This document shows, piece after piece, positions 16,276 to 24,403 of a DNA stretch of 42,529 nucleotides. Within the stretch, counting starts at the first letter, position 1, and each line of letters starts with the position of its first letter. The notes under the pieces are model-generated. The model saw only the letters and a program-made list of their open reading frames with translations. It made no database searches and was not told the DNA's origin. Origin of the DNA: Thermoleophilia bacterium (GTDB lineage Bacteria > Actinomycetota > Thermoleophilia > BMS3ABIN01); NCBI GenBank assembly GCA_020053595.1, contig JAGVMV010000008.1, forward strand, positions 1 to 42,529, read 5' to 3'. Position numbers and translations under genes: made by a program.

Positions 16276-16563
16276 TCAGTTCTCCTTGCTGCCGGTGGCC
16301 GCTTTCTTCTGGGACTGATTGTCATTCTTCTCTTTAGATTGGTCGCCGGACTTTTTTTCCGTCCTTGCCGGAGCCTTGCTGCCCTTCTTGCCGTAATCGG
16401 TCGAATAGAAGCCGCTACCCTTGAAATGGATGGCTACCGGATGGAAGACCCGGGTGACCCGTTCATTACATTTCTCGCAGCGACCGGTCGGCCGGTCGGC
16501 GATTTTCTGCAGCTTTTCAAACTGGTGCCCGCACTTGAGACACCGGTATTCATAAATTGGCAA
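16276..16563 (-). CDS. FmdB-family zinc-ribbon protein
   Basis: The N-terminus MPIYEYRCLKCGHQFEKLQK and CEKCNERVTRVFHP form the CxxC...CxxC zinc ribbon of the FmdB/CxxC_CxxC_SSSS regulatory family. The middle (FKGSGFYSTDYGKKGSK) is also conserved in that family. The C-terminal third is Lys/Ser/Asn-rich and probably disordered. Family alignment requires initiation at TTG (16563), because MPIYEYRC is invariant. A nearer ATG behind the Shine-Dalgarno would give only a seven-codon frame that overlaps this start. It is the first gene of the group with surE and the HAD phosphatase. Confidence 0.88.
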   Translation of the reverse strand: MPIYEYRCLKCGHQFEKLQKIADRPTGRCEKCNERVTRVFHPVAIHFKGSGFYSTDYGKKGSKAPARTEKKSGDQSKEKNDNQSQKKAATGSKEN

Positions 16564-16611
16564 CTGGAATCATTCCTCCCTCGGCACCAAAAAGGTGCAA
16601 ATCGACTTAAT

Positions 16612-16620
16612 AGTATAGCA
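16612..16620 (-). promoter_or_regulatory. Extended -10 promoter for FmdB-like/surE/HAD genes
   Basis: On the minus strand TGC-TATACT (16612-16620) is an extended -10 element about 45 bases before the coding start. No good -35 box is seen, which is usual for extended -10 promoters. Confidence 0.5.
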
Positions 16621-16770
16621 AAAGGGCGGTTCCGCGGCCCCGTTTCCCGCCTGGCGGTGGCAAAAACCGGTGTTTTCTAGTAAGATTCTCACCGGAAACC
16701 TATGGAATCCGACTGAATCTGACCATTCGTACCGTTACGCGCTCAGGCGGCGGGGGTACTATTTAGTAAT

Positions 16771-17958
16771 ATGAAAATCGCTCTGGTATCTGAGTATTAT
16801 TATCCGCTGCTCGGTGGCATCACCGAGCATGTGCACAACCTCGCGGGAGCCCTTGGCAAAAAGGGCCACGACGTGACGGTCATCACTCACAACCTCAAGC
16901 CGCGCAAGCACCATCATTACCCGGACGAACCCCTCACCTTCAACGTGAAACGGTTCGGCAAAGGCATCCCCATTTACTCCAACGGCTCCTTTGCCCGGGT
17001 AACCCTGGGCCGCAGCCTCGGTGACAGCCTGCAGAAGTTCTTCGAGCGGGAGATGTTCGACGTCATCCACGCGCATTCGCCTTTGACGCCGATCCTACCG
17101 CTGGTGGCCATCCGCCGTTCCAACGCGCCGGTAACTGTCGGTACTTTTCACACCTATTTCGACCGCAGCCGCGGTTACAGCATGCTGAAGAAGAAAGCCA
17201 TGGAGCACATGGACATGATGGACGGCAGAATCGTGGTGTCCGATGCCTGCACCGAGGCGCTTTCGCGTTACTTCGACGCCGAGTACCGGGTCATCCCCAA
17301 CGGCGTCGACACCGATTATTTCCGGCCGGACTCGCCGGTGCTGCCCGAGTTCGACGACGGCAAGCTGAACATCCTCTTCGTCGGACGCTTCGACCCGCGC
17401 AACGGGCTCAAGACCATGCTCGAAGCGTTCCGGCTGGTCAGGCAGCAGTTTAACAACTGCCGGCTGATCGTCGTCGGCGGCGGCCCATTGCGGCCGTACT
17501 ATCGCAACGTGATGGACAAGAAGCTCGCCAGAGACATCCACTTCGCCGGGTTGATCAACGGCGCCCGCCCCAATTATTACGCCTCGGCGGATATTTACTG
17601 TACCCCCTGCACCAAGGCGTCTTTCGGCGTGGTACTGCTGGAAGCGATGGCGTCGGCGACACCGATTGTCGCTTCAGACATCAACGGCTACCGCCTGGTG
17701 ATGGAAGATAACCGGCAGGGCATCCTGGTGCCGGAAACCGAGGCCGCGGGATTTGCCGAGGCTCTTCTCCGGCTGCTCAAGGATCCCGAGCTGCGCCGGC
17801 GAATGGGCGATGAAGGCCGCCGGACGGCGATCGATTCCTTTTCCTGGGACCTGGTGGCGACCCGGGTTGAACAGTACTACCTGGAGCTACTCGGACGTAA
17901 CCTCAGCGTTTTCAAGGAAGAACCGGTGGCGGAGAAAGTCTACGCGCTGAATGAATAA
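16771..17958 (+). CDS. GT4-family glycosyltransferase (PimA-like)
   Basis: The 395-residue GT-B enzyme begins MKIALVSEYYYPLLGGITEH, with the Gly-Gly acceptor loop. Nucleotide-sugar binding marks are VIPNGVDTDYF, ILFVGRFDPRNGLKTMLEAF, and the E-x7-E region (SFGVVLLEAMASATPIVASD). It resembles phosphatidylinositol or diacylglycerol glycosyltransferases. A TACTAT box (16757-16762) ends 8 bases before the ATG and there is no close Shine-Dalgarno, so the mRNA may be leaderless. It overlaps the next gene by 8 bp and starts a three-gene envelope cassette. Donor and lipid acceptor are not determined. Confidence 0.9.
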   Translation: MKIALVSEYYYPLLGGITEHVHNLAGALGKKGHDVTVITHNLKPRKHHHYPDEPLTFNVKRFGKGIPIYSNGSFARVTLGRSLGDSLQKFFEREMFDVIHAHSPLTPILPLVAIRRSNAPVTVGTFHTYFDRSRGYSMLKKKAMEHMDMMDGRIVVSDACTEALSRYFDAEYRVIPNGVDTDYFRPDSPVLPEFDDGKLNILFVGRFDPRNGLKTMLEAFRLVRQQFNNCRLIVVGGGPLRPYYRNVMDKKLARDIHFAGLINGARPNYYASADIYCTPCTKASFGVVLLEAMASATPIVASDINGYRLVMEDNRQGILVPETEAAGFAEALLRLLKDPELRRRMGDEGRRTAIDSFSWDLVATRVEQYYLELLGRNLSVFKEEPVAEKVYALNE

Positions 17959-18775
17959 GCGCGGGGCCCTGTCAGTCCTGGGCTTCCTGGCCGGCAGCTT
18001 CTTCCTCTTTGTGGCTGCTGTTTCCCACTGGCTCTTTCATCATCGCGGACACAGGCGGCTCGCCAAAACGCTGCTGGCGGCCGGCGGCGGCGCTGATGGG
18101 CTTTTCCTCTATTCATTCCTCGTGCCCAACTTCCCCTTGACCGGCAGGGTCTTCTATAGCGGCCGCACCGACGGCAACCGCCTGGCCCTCTCCTTCGACG
18201 ACGGCCCGCGGCCGCCTTTCACCGGACAGATACTGGACGTCCTGAAAAAAGAGGGCGTGACCGCGACTTTTTTCGTGTTGGGTGAGAACGCCCGGCGCTT
18301 CCCGGATCTGGTCAAGCGCATCGAGGTGGAAGGCCACCGTATCGCCAACCACGGTGACAACCACAGCATCATGATGTTCGCCGGCGGCAGCGAAGCGCTG
18401 GCGCAGCTGGATACCGCCGACCAGGCCTTCCGCGGCGCCGGTGTCACCGATCCGGCACCGCTCTTCCGGGCGCCCCATGGCTGGCTGAGCCCGGCCGCCC
18501 ATCGCGCCATCAGCCGCCGCGGCTACCGTGTGACCGGCTGGTCCAAGGGTGTTTGGGATACGGCCTCACCCGGCGTGGAAGCAATCGTCTCCCGCACTGA
18601 CGAGCTCATGCGTCCCGGCCGCATCCTGCTGCTCCACGACGGCTGGCGCGGACCTGGCGAAGAAGACCGCTCGCAGACAGTCGCGGCCCTTTCTGAAATA
18701 ATCAGGAACGCCAGGGCGCGTGGGCTCGAGTTCGTCACCGTGGAGCAGATGATGGAGGAGGAAGCAGCATTTTGA
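17951..18775 (+). CDS. Membrane-anchored polysaccharide deacetylase (NodB domain)
   Basis: Two hydrophobic segments (about 8-26 and 42-60) precede a NodB domain. The metal/catalytic motif is SFDDGP (81-86), and the metal-binding histidines lie in NHGDNHS (133-139). RAPHGWLSP and LLLHDGW complete the expected motifs. Such enzymes remove N-acetyl groups from GlcNAc-containing glycans or glycolipids. It is translationally coupled to both neighbours (8-bp and 4-bp overlaps). With a lipid glycosyltransferase upstream, the substrate may be a glycolipid headgroup rather than peptidoglycan; that is inference. Confidence 0.9.
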   Translation: MNKRGALSVLGFLAGSFFLFVAAVSHWLFHHRGHRRLAKTLLAAGGGADGLFLYSFLVPNFPLTGRVFYSGRTDGNRLALSFDDGPRPPFTGQILDVLKKEGVTATFFVLGENARRFPDLVKRIEVEGHRIANHGDNHSIMMFAGGSEALAQLDTADQAFRGAGVTDPAPLFRAPHGWLSPAAHRAISRRGYRVTGWSKGVWDTASPGVEAIVSRTDELMRPGRILLLHDGWRGPGEEDRSQTVAALSEIIRNARARGLEFVTVEQMMEEEAAF

Positions 18776-19935
18776 ATTCAGAAAATTCCGCCGCGCAAAA
18801 AGAGCCGGTCTTGAAACAGGTTTTGCGGGCGATGCGTCGTTACGGACTGCAACTGGTAACGCTGGCCATCGTTATCTATGCCATGGCCTTCCACGTGGAA
18901 TACGACGAACTGGTCAGCGCTTTCGCCAATGTCGCCTGGACCTACGTCCTGCTGGCGCTCCTGGCCAATCTCGCCTCGATCATGCTGAAGGTGGCCAGCT
19001 GGAAGTTTATCTACGACTACACTTTCGAAAGCGTCCGGGGGCGCTGGCGCGACCTGACCTCCGGGCTGATGATCGGCTTCCTGGTAAATCTGGTCATCCC
19101 GGCTCGGGTCGGCGAGCTGGCCCGTGCTTTTGTCGTCAGCCGCCGGCAGGGTTTGCGGGGCCAGCCGGTCTCCAGGTCCACCGTTTTCGGCACGATCGTG
19201 CTGGAACGGGTGTTCGACGGCGTCGCCATGGCGATGATCGTCATCTATGGCGTCGTCCACATGGATCTGCCGGGCTGGGCGGACAAGGGCGCCATCGTCC
19301 TTTTGACCATCAGCTTTTTCTTTGCATTGGTGATGGTCGTGCTGGAGGCCAAACGGGAGAAGCTGCAGAAAGGCGCCGAGCAGGCACGCGCCAGCCTCGA
19401 GGAGGAGCACCATCCCTGGTGGCGGCGGATGAGCTTCAAGCTGTTTGGCGTGATTGCCCGCTTCAGCGAGGGGCAGAAGGTGCTTCGCAACCCGGGCCGC
19501 GTCGCGGCTATCTGTTGCACCACGGTGGCATCGTGGATGTCTCAGCTGGCCGCCGTCTATTTTTCACTCTACGCCTTCCACCTGGGCTACATCGGCATGC
19601 TGGGGGCGCTGCTGCTGCTGATCCTGATCAACGTCGCCGGAGCCCTGCCGGCCACGCCGGGCAATGTGGGAGTCTTCCAGCTGGCGACTGTCATACCGCT
19701 GACCGCGACATACGGCATCCCCACGACTATGGCCATCGCCTTTTCGGTGGGGCTGCAGATGATTGAGGGTTCCATCGGTCTCGGCGTGGGCAGCGCCTGC
19801 CTGCTCCGTGAAGGCCTCAAGTTCGATCAGGTCAGGACCGGCGCCCGGGAGCTGGAGGATGAAGTCGAGGAGGAAGTCGAGGATGATCCCGGGGAAGCCG
19901 CCGGCAAGGACCACGGCAGCGAGGGCACCGACTGA
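18772..19935 (+). CDS. Lysylphosphatidylglycerol synthase TM-region/UPF0104 family membrane protein
   Basis: The 387-residue polytopic protein has about eight membrane segments. The family signature appears in LMIGFLVNLVIPARVGELAR (about 102-121) and in GALPATPGNVGVFQ. This fold is the flippase part of MprF and also occurs in AglD-like proteins of glycolipid pathways. Initiation is at TTG (18772), which overlaps the previous stop and has GGAGGAGGAAG at good distance. The C-terminal 40 residues are strongly acidic (EVEEEVEDD). A role in flipping or exposing the glycolipid made by the two upstream enzymes is plausible but unproven. Confidence 0.85.
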   Translation: MNSENSAAQKEPVLKQVLRAMRRYGLQLVTLAIVIYAMAFHVEYDELVSAFANVAWTYVLLALLANLASIMLKVASWKFIYDYTFESVRGRWRDLTSGLMIGFLVNLVIPARVGELARAFVVSRRQGLRGQPVSRSTVFGTIVLERVFDGVAMAMIVIYGVVHMDLPGWADKGAIVLLTISFFFALVMVVLEAKREKLQKGAEQARASLEEEHHPWWRRMSFKLFGVIARFSEGQKVLRNPGRVAAICCTTVASWMSQLAAVYFSLYAFHLGYIGMLGALLLLILINVAGALPATPGNVGVFQLATVIPLTATYGIPTTMAIAFSVGLQMIEGSIGLGVGSACLLREGLKFDQVRTGARELEDEVEEEVEDDPGEAAGKDHGSEGTD

Positions 19936-20119
19936 TGCCCCGCTATCGCGACCTTTGCTATAAAACCGGAAATGCCTTAGTATCATTGACGTTATTTTAT
20001 CGGGTATTTCGGTTTAAACACTCACTTTTTATGGGATGCTTCCAGGCAGGACCGAACTGGCAGACTGCCTCAAACAGAGGATGGAACCGACGTCCCTTTT
20101 CTCCAAACCAACCGGAGCC

Positions 20120-21112
20120 ATGCGCGTAGGTATTCCCAGATCGCTTCTCTACTATAAATATCTTCCTTTCTGGAAGACTTTTCTGGCAGAACTAGGCCTG
20201 GAAGTCGAGACCTCGCCGCTCACCAACAAGCAGATCCTTTCCTGGGGAGTTGAGGTCGCGGAGAACGAGCTTTGCGTCCCGGTAAAAGCCTTTTACGGCC
20301 ACTGCATGGCGCTCCGGGGCAAGGTAGACGCCCTGTTCGTGCCGCGGGTGGTCAGCGTCGAGGAGCGGGAATACACCTGCCCCAAGTTCCTGGGGTTGCC
20401 GGACATGGTCGCCGCCGTGGCCGAACAGCTGGAGCTGCCGCCGTTACTCACTCCCAAGCTCAACCAGCGCGAAAAGCCCAGTGAGTTCAAGTGGCAGCTG
20501 ATCAATTTCGCCCGCGAGGAATTCGGCGTCGGGACCATGGACGCCGTCGCAGCGCTGGAAACCGCCCGGCTGGCTCAACGCCGCTACCAGGAAAGCCTGG
20601 TCAACGGCCATAAGCCCCTGGACATGCTGCCGGCCAGCCGCCTCAACCGGACTCGCTGGAAGGCGCCGAAGGGCAAGCGTAAACGCATCGGGCTCCTCGG
20701 CCATCCCTATAACATTTACGACGGCTACATCACTCAGAACCTGGTCGCCCGGCTCGAGGAGATGGGGGCCGAGCTGGTGGTCCCGGAGATGACTGACCAC
20801 CATGTGCTGATGCAGGCCGCCACTGACGTCCCCAAGCAGCTTTACTGGAGCTACGAAAAAGAGATCATGGGAGCCATCAACCACTGGACCGAGAATGATA
20901 TGGTCGACGGCGTCATCTACGTGCTCGCTTTCGCCTGCGGCCCGGATTCCCTGGTTCAGGTGCTGATAGAGCACCGGGCGCGCATACACAAAGTGCCGCT
21001 GATGTCGTTGACCATTGATGAACACAGTGGCGAGGCCGGCCTGGTCACTCGCATCGAGGCTTTCACGGACATGCTCATGCGAAAGAAGAAAACGGTCGGG
21101 GCGGTGGCCTGA
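20120..21112 (+). CDS. DUF2229 / acyl-CoA dehydratase activase-associated protein
   Basis: The product of about 330 residues begins MRVGIPRSLLYYKYLPFWKT, the standard start of this family. Internal marks are NELCVPVKAFYGH, YTCPKFLGLPDM, LGHPYNIYDGYI, FACGPDSLVQ, and the C-terminal DEHSGEAGLVTRIEAF. Several conserved Cys could bind an iron-sulfur cluster. Relatives form part of large proteins or split gene sets with HgdC-type activases and resemble 2-hydroxyacyl-CoA dehydratase subunits. Their reaction is not established. The longer frame begins at 20036, but family alignment favours 20120. The stop overlaps the next ATG. Confidence 0.82.
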   Translation: MRVGIPRSLLYYKYLPFWKTFLAELGLEVETSPLTNKQILSWGVEVAENELCVPVKAFYGHCMALRGKVDALFVPRVVSVEEREYTCPKFLGLPDMVAAVAEQLELPPLLTPKLNQREKPSEFKWQLINFAREEFGVGTMDAVAALETARLAQRRYQESLVNGHKPLDMLPASRLNRTRWKAPKGKRKRIGLLGHPYNIYDGYITQNLVARLEEMGAELVVPEMTDHHVLMQAATDVPKQLYWSYEKEIMGAINHWTENDMVDGVIYVLAFACGPDSLVQVLIEHRARIHKVPLMSLTIDEHSGEAGLVTRIEAFTDMLMRKKKTVGAVA

Positions 21113-22257
21113 TGAAGGTCAGCTGCCCGCACATGGGCCACCTGCACTGGATGCTCGACGACCTCTTCGAGCGGCTGGGTGTCGATTATGTAAAACCGCC
21201 GCCTTCAACGACCAAAACGTTGACCATCGGCGCCAAGCACAGCCCCGAGTTCGCCTGTCTGCCGCTGAAGATCAACGTGGGTAATTTTATCGAGGCGCTG
21301 GAACTCGGAGCCGACACGCTGATAATGGCCGGCGGGCATGGCCCCTGCCGTTTCGGCTATTACGGCATCGTCGAGGAGCGCATCTTGCGCGACCTTGGCT
21401 ACGACTTCAAGTTCATCATGCTGGAACCTTTCGATGACGGCAAGTGGGCTTTTTACAAAACTTTCGAATCGTTGTCGCCGGGTTTAAGCATCCGGAAACT
21501 CTGGAAGACCCTCAAAGCCTCCTTCTCCAAGGGGCGTGCCTTTGATGAAATTTATAAACGCTCGCTGCAGGTCCGCGCCTATGAGGTCAACCGTGGCGAC
21601 ACCACCCGGGCGCTGAAGGAGGCCGAGCAGGTGCTGGTCCTGGCCTACACCCCCGAAGAGATAGAGGAGGCCGCCCGGGAATCTCTGGCCATCATCGATG
21701 CCGTGGACCAGGACCTGGACCGCGAAGTGCTCAAGGTGGGCATCGTCGGCGAGTTTTTTCTGCTGCTCGAGCCGTTCAGCAATTTCGGCCTCGAAGAGAT
21801 TCTGGGGCACATGGGCGTCTACATCGAACGCAGCGTCTGGGTAACCGACTGGATCGCCCCCAACCGGGACAACAAGATCTATGGCTTCCCCAAGCAACTG
21901 GTGGAAGAGAAGGCGGCGCCATACCTGAGCCATAATGTCGGTGGCGAGGGGCGTGAGACCATCGGCAGCATCGTGCTGATGGCCGAACGGGGCTTTGATG
22001 GCATAATCCAGCTGCTGCCCTTCGGCTGCATGCCGGAGAACATCGCCACCAGCATCATCCCCAAGGTACAGCGAAACCACGACATCCCCGTGCTGACGCT
22101 CGCCTTTGACGAACAGACCGGACGCGCCGGTCTGGTCACGCGGGTTGAAGCGTTCATGGATCTGCTGCTTGCCCGCCGCGGCAGCAAGCTGGCATTGGCA
22201 GGCGCGGCCACCGCAGCAGACGCAGCAACAAAACAGCCGAGCTTGAGCAAGCTTTAA
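21112..22257 (+). CDS. HgdB-like / CoA-dehydratase-related protein
   Basis: A 381-residue partner of the previous protein. It begins MKVSCPHMGHLHWMLDDLFE. The blocks EFACLPLKINVGNFIEALEL, MAGGHGPCRFGYYGIVEERI, LLPFGCMPENIATSIIP and DEQTGRAGLVTRVEAFMDLL match 2-hydroxyglutaryl-CoA dehydratase D-component-like proteins, with conserved Cys in the first, second and third blocks. Its C-terminal EAF segment parallels that of the preceding gene, so the two are probably paralogues that pair. The ATG overlaps the previous stop (ATGA). No true acyl-CoA dehydratase subunits or CoA-transferase are nearby. Confidence 0.8.
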   Translation: MKVSCPHMGHLHWMLDDLFERLGVDYVKPPPSTTKTLTIGAKHSPEFACLPLKINVGNFIEALELGADTLIMAGGHGPCRFGYYGIVEERILRDLGYDFKFIMLEPFDDGKWAFYKTFESLSPGLSIRKLWKTLKASFSKGRAFDEIYKRSLQVRAYEVNRGDTTRALKEAEQVLVLAYTPEEIEEAARESLAIIDAVDQDLDREVLKVGIVGEFFLLLEPFSNFGLEEILGHMGVYIERSVWVTDWIAPNRDNKIYGFPKQLVEEKAAPYLSHNVGGEGRETIGSIVLMAERGFDGIIQLLPFGCMPENIATSIIPKVQRNHDIPVLTLAFDEQTGRAGLVTRVEAFMDLLLARRGSKLALAGAATAADAATKQPSLSKL

Positions 22258-22260
22258 AGC

Positions 22261-23295
22261 ATGTCAAAAGGAGATACATTGGACGTACCGGCAAAGACAG
22301 GATACCTGGGCATCGACGTAGGTTCGGTGAGCACCAACCTCGTTATTCTCGATGAACACGCCAGCGTACTGGCGGCCATCTACCGCCGCACCCAGGGCCA
22401 GCCGATCAAGGCCGTGCAGGAGGGGCTCAAGGAGCTTGTCGCCCTGCTCGAGGACCAGGAAATCGAGGTCCGCGGCGTGGGCGCCACCGGCAGCGCCCGG
22501 CACCTGACCGGCATCATCGTCGGCGCCGATGTGGTCAAGAACGAGATCACCGCCCACGCGGTCGCCGCTTCACTGGTAGTCCCGGATGTCAACACCGTGC
22601 TGGAGATCGGCGGCCAGGACTCCAAGCTGATTATCCTCCGTGACGGCGTGGTCACCGACTTCGCCATGAACTCGGTCTGCGCCGCCGGCACCGGCTCTTT
22701 CCTCGACCACCAGTCGGCCCGGGTCGGCATCCCGATCGAGGATTTCGGCAGTTATGCGGTGCGCTCCGAAAGCCCGGCCCATATCGCCGGCCGTTGCTCG
22801 GTGTTCGCCGAATCGGACATGATTCACAAGCAGCAGGTGGGCGTCGCCGTCGAGGACATCATTTACGGGCTCTGCCACGCCCTGGTGCGCAACTACCTGA
22901 ACAATCTCAGCAAGGGCAAGGAGCTGATTGCACCGGTGGTCTTCCAGGGAGGCGTGGCGGCCAACGCCGGCATGAAGCGCGCCTTCGAGGACGCTCTCGG
23001 CATGGAGATCGTCATCCCGACGCACCATGACGTGATGGGCGCCATCGGCAGCGCTATCCTCGCGATGGAAATGGAGCTGGAGCCTGGTGAGACCAGCTTC
23101 AAGGGCTTTGACGTCAGCGACCTTGTTTACGACACTTCGACCTTTAACTGCAACGGCTGCTCCAATATATGCGAGGTCGTAAAAATCAAGGTGGAGGGCA
23201 AGACCCTGGCCCGCTGGGGCGGACGCTGTGGCAAGTGGGAAAACGAAGATGCACCGGGAGGCAGAAAGCGGGAACGGGCTCCGGTGGGAGCCTGA
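22261..23295 (+). CDS. Acyl-CoA dehydratase activase (BadF/BadG/BcrA/HgdC ATPase family)
   Basis: An ASKHA-fold ATPase of 344 residues. Phosphate 1 motif is GIDVGSVSTNLVI. The two cluster-binding Cys are in NSVCAAGTGSFLDHQ and AGRCSVFAESDM. The adenosine-motif region is GGVAANAGMKRAF. An additional Cys-rich tail (FNCNGCSNICEV) is typical of the unknown-function branch that pairs with DUF2229 proteins. It should drive ATP-coupled low-potential electron transfer to its partner proteins at 20120-22257. ATG at 22261 lacks a Shine-Dalgarno, while an in-frame TTG at 22279 has AAAGGAG 5 bases upstream and may be the true start. Confidence 0.9.
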   Translation: MSKGDTLDVPAKTGYLGIDVGSVSTNLVILDEHASVLAAIYRRTQGQPIKAVQEGLKELVALLEDQEIEVRGVGATGSARHLTGIIVGADVVKNEITAHAVAASLVVPDVNTVLEIGGQDSKLIILRDGVVTDFAMNSVCAAGTGSFLDHQSARVGIPIEDFGSYAVRSESPAHIAGRCSVFAESDMIHKQQVGVAVEDIIYGLCHALVRNYLNNLSKGKELIAPVVFQGGVAANAGMKRAFEDALGMEIVIPTHHDVMGAIGSAILAMEMELEPGETSFKGFDVSDLVYDTSTFNCNGCSNICEVVKIKVEGKTLARWGGRCGKWENEDAPGGRKRERAPVGA

Positions 23296-23357
23296 CCACC
23301 AGTCATTGGTCTGATCAAGCCTGATCCGCTCAAGGGCAAATAAACAGGGGAGACAGA

Positions 23358-23669
23358 GTGCCGGATCACTTAGATAATTTACATGAAGAATTCCGGGTGG
23401 ATACCAGTGGCCGCCAGTACCAGGTGACCGTTTATACGGAAGGCCTGAAGATCATCGGCAGAGCCTCCTGGAGTGTCGACACCCGCTCCTCGTCACGGCG
23501 CGCCTCCGACTTCCTGCACTCACTGCCCCTGGATCGTATCACCCTTGCCAAGCCCCACGTCTACGATCGCTCCTCCGGTCTGATCATCGACGAGCCCGAA
23601 TTCATCATCGTCAACATGCAGCGGATCAATGCGATTTATGCCGAGGAACAGGCGGAGCTGGAAAGTTAG
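23358..23669 (+). CDS. Conserved-looking protein of unknown function
   Basis: A 103-residue soluble protein with a GTG start preceded by GGGGAGACAGA. The sequence alternates short beta-like stretches (RQYQVTVYTEGLKIIGRASW, EPEFIIVNMQRINAIYAEE) and has no Cys or membrane segment. I do not recognise it. It lies 62 bp after the activase gene on the same strand, so it may be cotranscribed with the DUF2229/HgdC set. It is convergent with the zinc-finger membrane protein that follows. Confidence 0.7.
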   Translation: MPDHLDNLHEEFRVDTSGRQYQVTVYTEGLKIIGRASWSVDTRSSSRRASDFLHSLPLDRITLAKPHVYDRSSGLIIDEPEFIIVNMQRINAIYAEEQAELES

Positions 23670-23678
23670 CCGACGCGG

Positions 23679-24185
23679 CTAGGCGTTGCGCTGCCAGGCG
23701 CCAAAGGCGGCGGCCGCCATCCAGACGAAACCCCAGAAGCTATAGCCGGTCAGGGCGAACCTCAAGGCTAGCGGCGTTAAGTTGAAACCGGTGCGTACGC
23801 TCCAGATCCCGAAGACGACCCCCAGCACGCCGCAGACAGCCGCCCAGACCGCCAATCCGCTGCCATGATAGCGGCCACTCGCCCAGGAAACAGCTTCTCC
23901 GACGCCTGCACCAAGACCGAAAGCCACGAAGATGGCGAAGAAGCTGATCGTTGAGATCACCAGCCCGAAGACATAACCGCCGGCCGCCATGGTGCCCAGC
24001 CCGGCCAGCACCGTCAGCGCCAGCCGCTCCGGCTTGATCCTGACCATCGCCGATTTCGGCATGCGGGCGCAGTTGGCGCACTTGACGCCCACAGGCGTAT
24101 ATACCATGCAGTCCGGACAAATCGGGTCGCCACAGTTACTGCAGGAAACATTTGTTTCAACGGAAGGATGATTGACACAGTTCAT
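23679..24185 (-). CDS. B-box-type zinc-finger membrane protein
   Basis: The first 40 residues have a C/H-rich zinc-binding pattern (MNCVNHPSVE, CSNCGDPICPDCM, CANCAR) like the B-box ribbon found on bacterial rhomboid-type and small membrane proteins. About four hydrophobic segments follow (near 55-75, 78-95, 107-125 and 142-162). No rhomboid Ser/His catalytic pair is visible. A TAGAAT box (24195-24200) ends 9 bases before the ATG and there is no Shine-Dalgarno, so a leaderless mRNA is likely. Function unknown. Confidence 0.75.
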   Translation of the reverse strand: MNCVNHPSVETNVSCSNCGDPICPDCMVYTPVGVKCANCARMPKSAMVRIKPERLALTVLAGLGTMAAGGYVFGLVISTISFFAIFVAFGLGAGVGEAVSWASGRYHGSGLAVWAAVCGVLGVVFGIWSVRTGFNLTPLALRFALTGYSFWGFVWMAAAAFGAWQRNA

Positions 24186-24194
24186 TAAAGAATA

Positions 24195-24200
24195 ATTCTA
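24195..24200 (-). promoter_or_regulatory. -10 element, probably of a leaderless transcript
   Basis: Minus-strand TAGAAT, preceded by TGC (extended -10), ends 9 bases before the ATG at 24185. Transcription would begin at or next to the start codon. Confidence 0.45.
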
Positions 24201-24207
24201 GCACAGC

Positions 24208-24266
24208 AACGGGCGGGGCGATTGCGCGCCATATCCATAAAACGCCGCGCAAAAGACCCGCCCGTT
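24208..24266. other. Two-tier perfect inverted repeat
   Basis: A 10-bp outer arm (AACGGGCGGG / CCCGCCCGTT, 24208-24217 and 24257-24266) encloses a 7-bp inner arm (TTGCGCG / CGCGCAA, 24222-24228 and 24246-24252). It lies between the trx 3' end and the promoter of the zinc-finger gene. No T run follows on the minus strand, so it is not a canonical terminator. Confidence 0.5.
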
Positions 24267-24290
24267 AAATCTGTTCCTACCACCTAAACT

Positions 24291-24359
24291 TCACCCGATT
24301 GCTGATTCCTACGTCACCCGATTGCTGATTCCTGCTTAACCCGATTGCTGATTCCCGAC
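24291..24359. repeat. Three tandem 23-bp repeats
   Basis: Units begin at 24291, 24314 and 24337. The core is ACCCGATTGCTGATTCC, with three to four variable bases at each junction. The array lies in the 218-bp gap downstream of trx. No coding function is visible. It may be a minisatellite or a multimeric protein-binding site. Confidence 0.85.
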
Positions 24360-24403
24360 CCGGCTGCCTTAACGTCTTTCCCGGCAGACTGCCTGCCAGG
24401 GTC

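Noticed and set aside
19986-20018. Promoter with TTGACG before the DUF2229 gene
   Set aside because: The nearest -10-like box (TTTAAA) is 21 bases away, too far for a standard promoter.
24291-24359. CRISPR array
   Set aside because: Repeats are only 23 bp apart start to start, with junctions of a few bases; there are no spacers and no cas genes.
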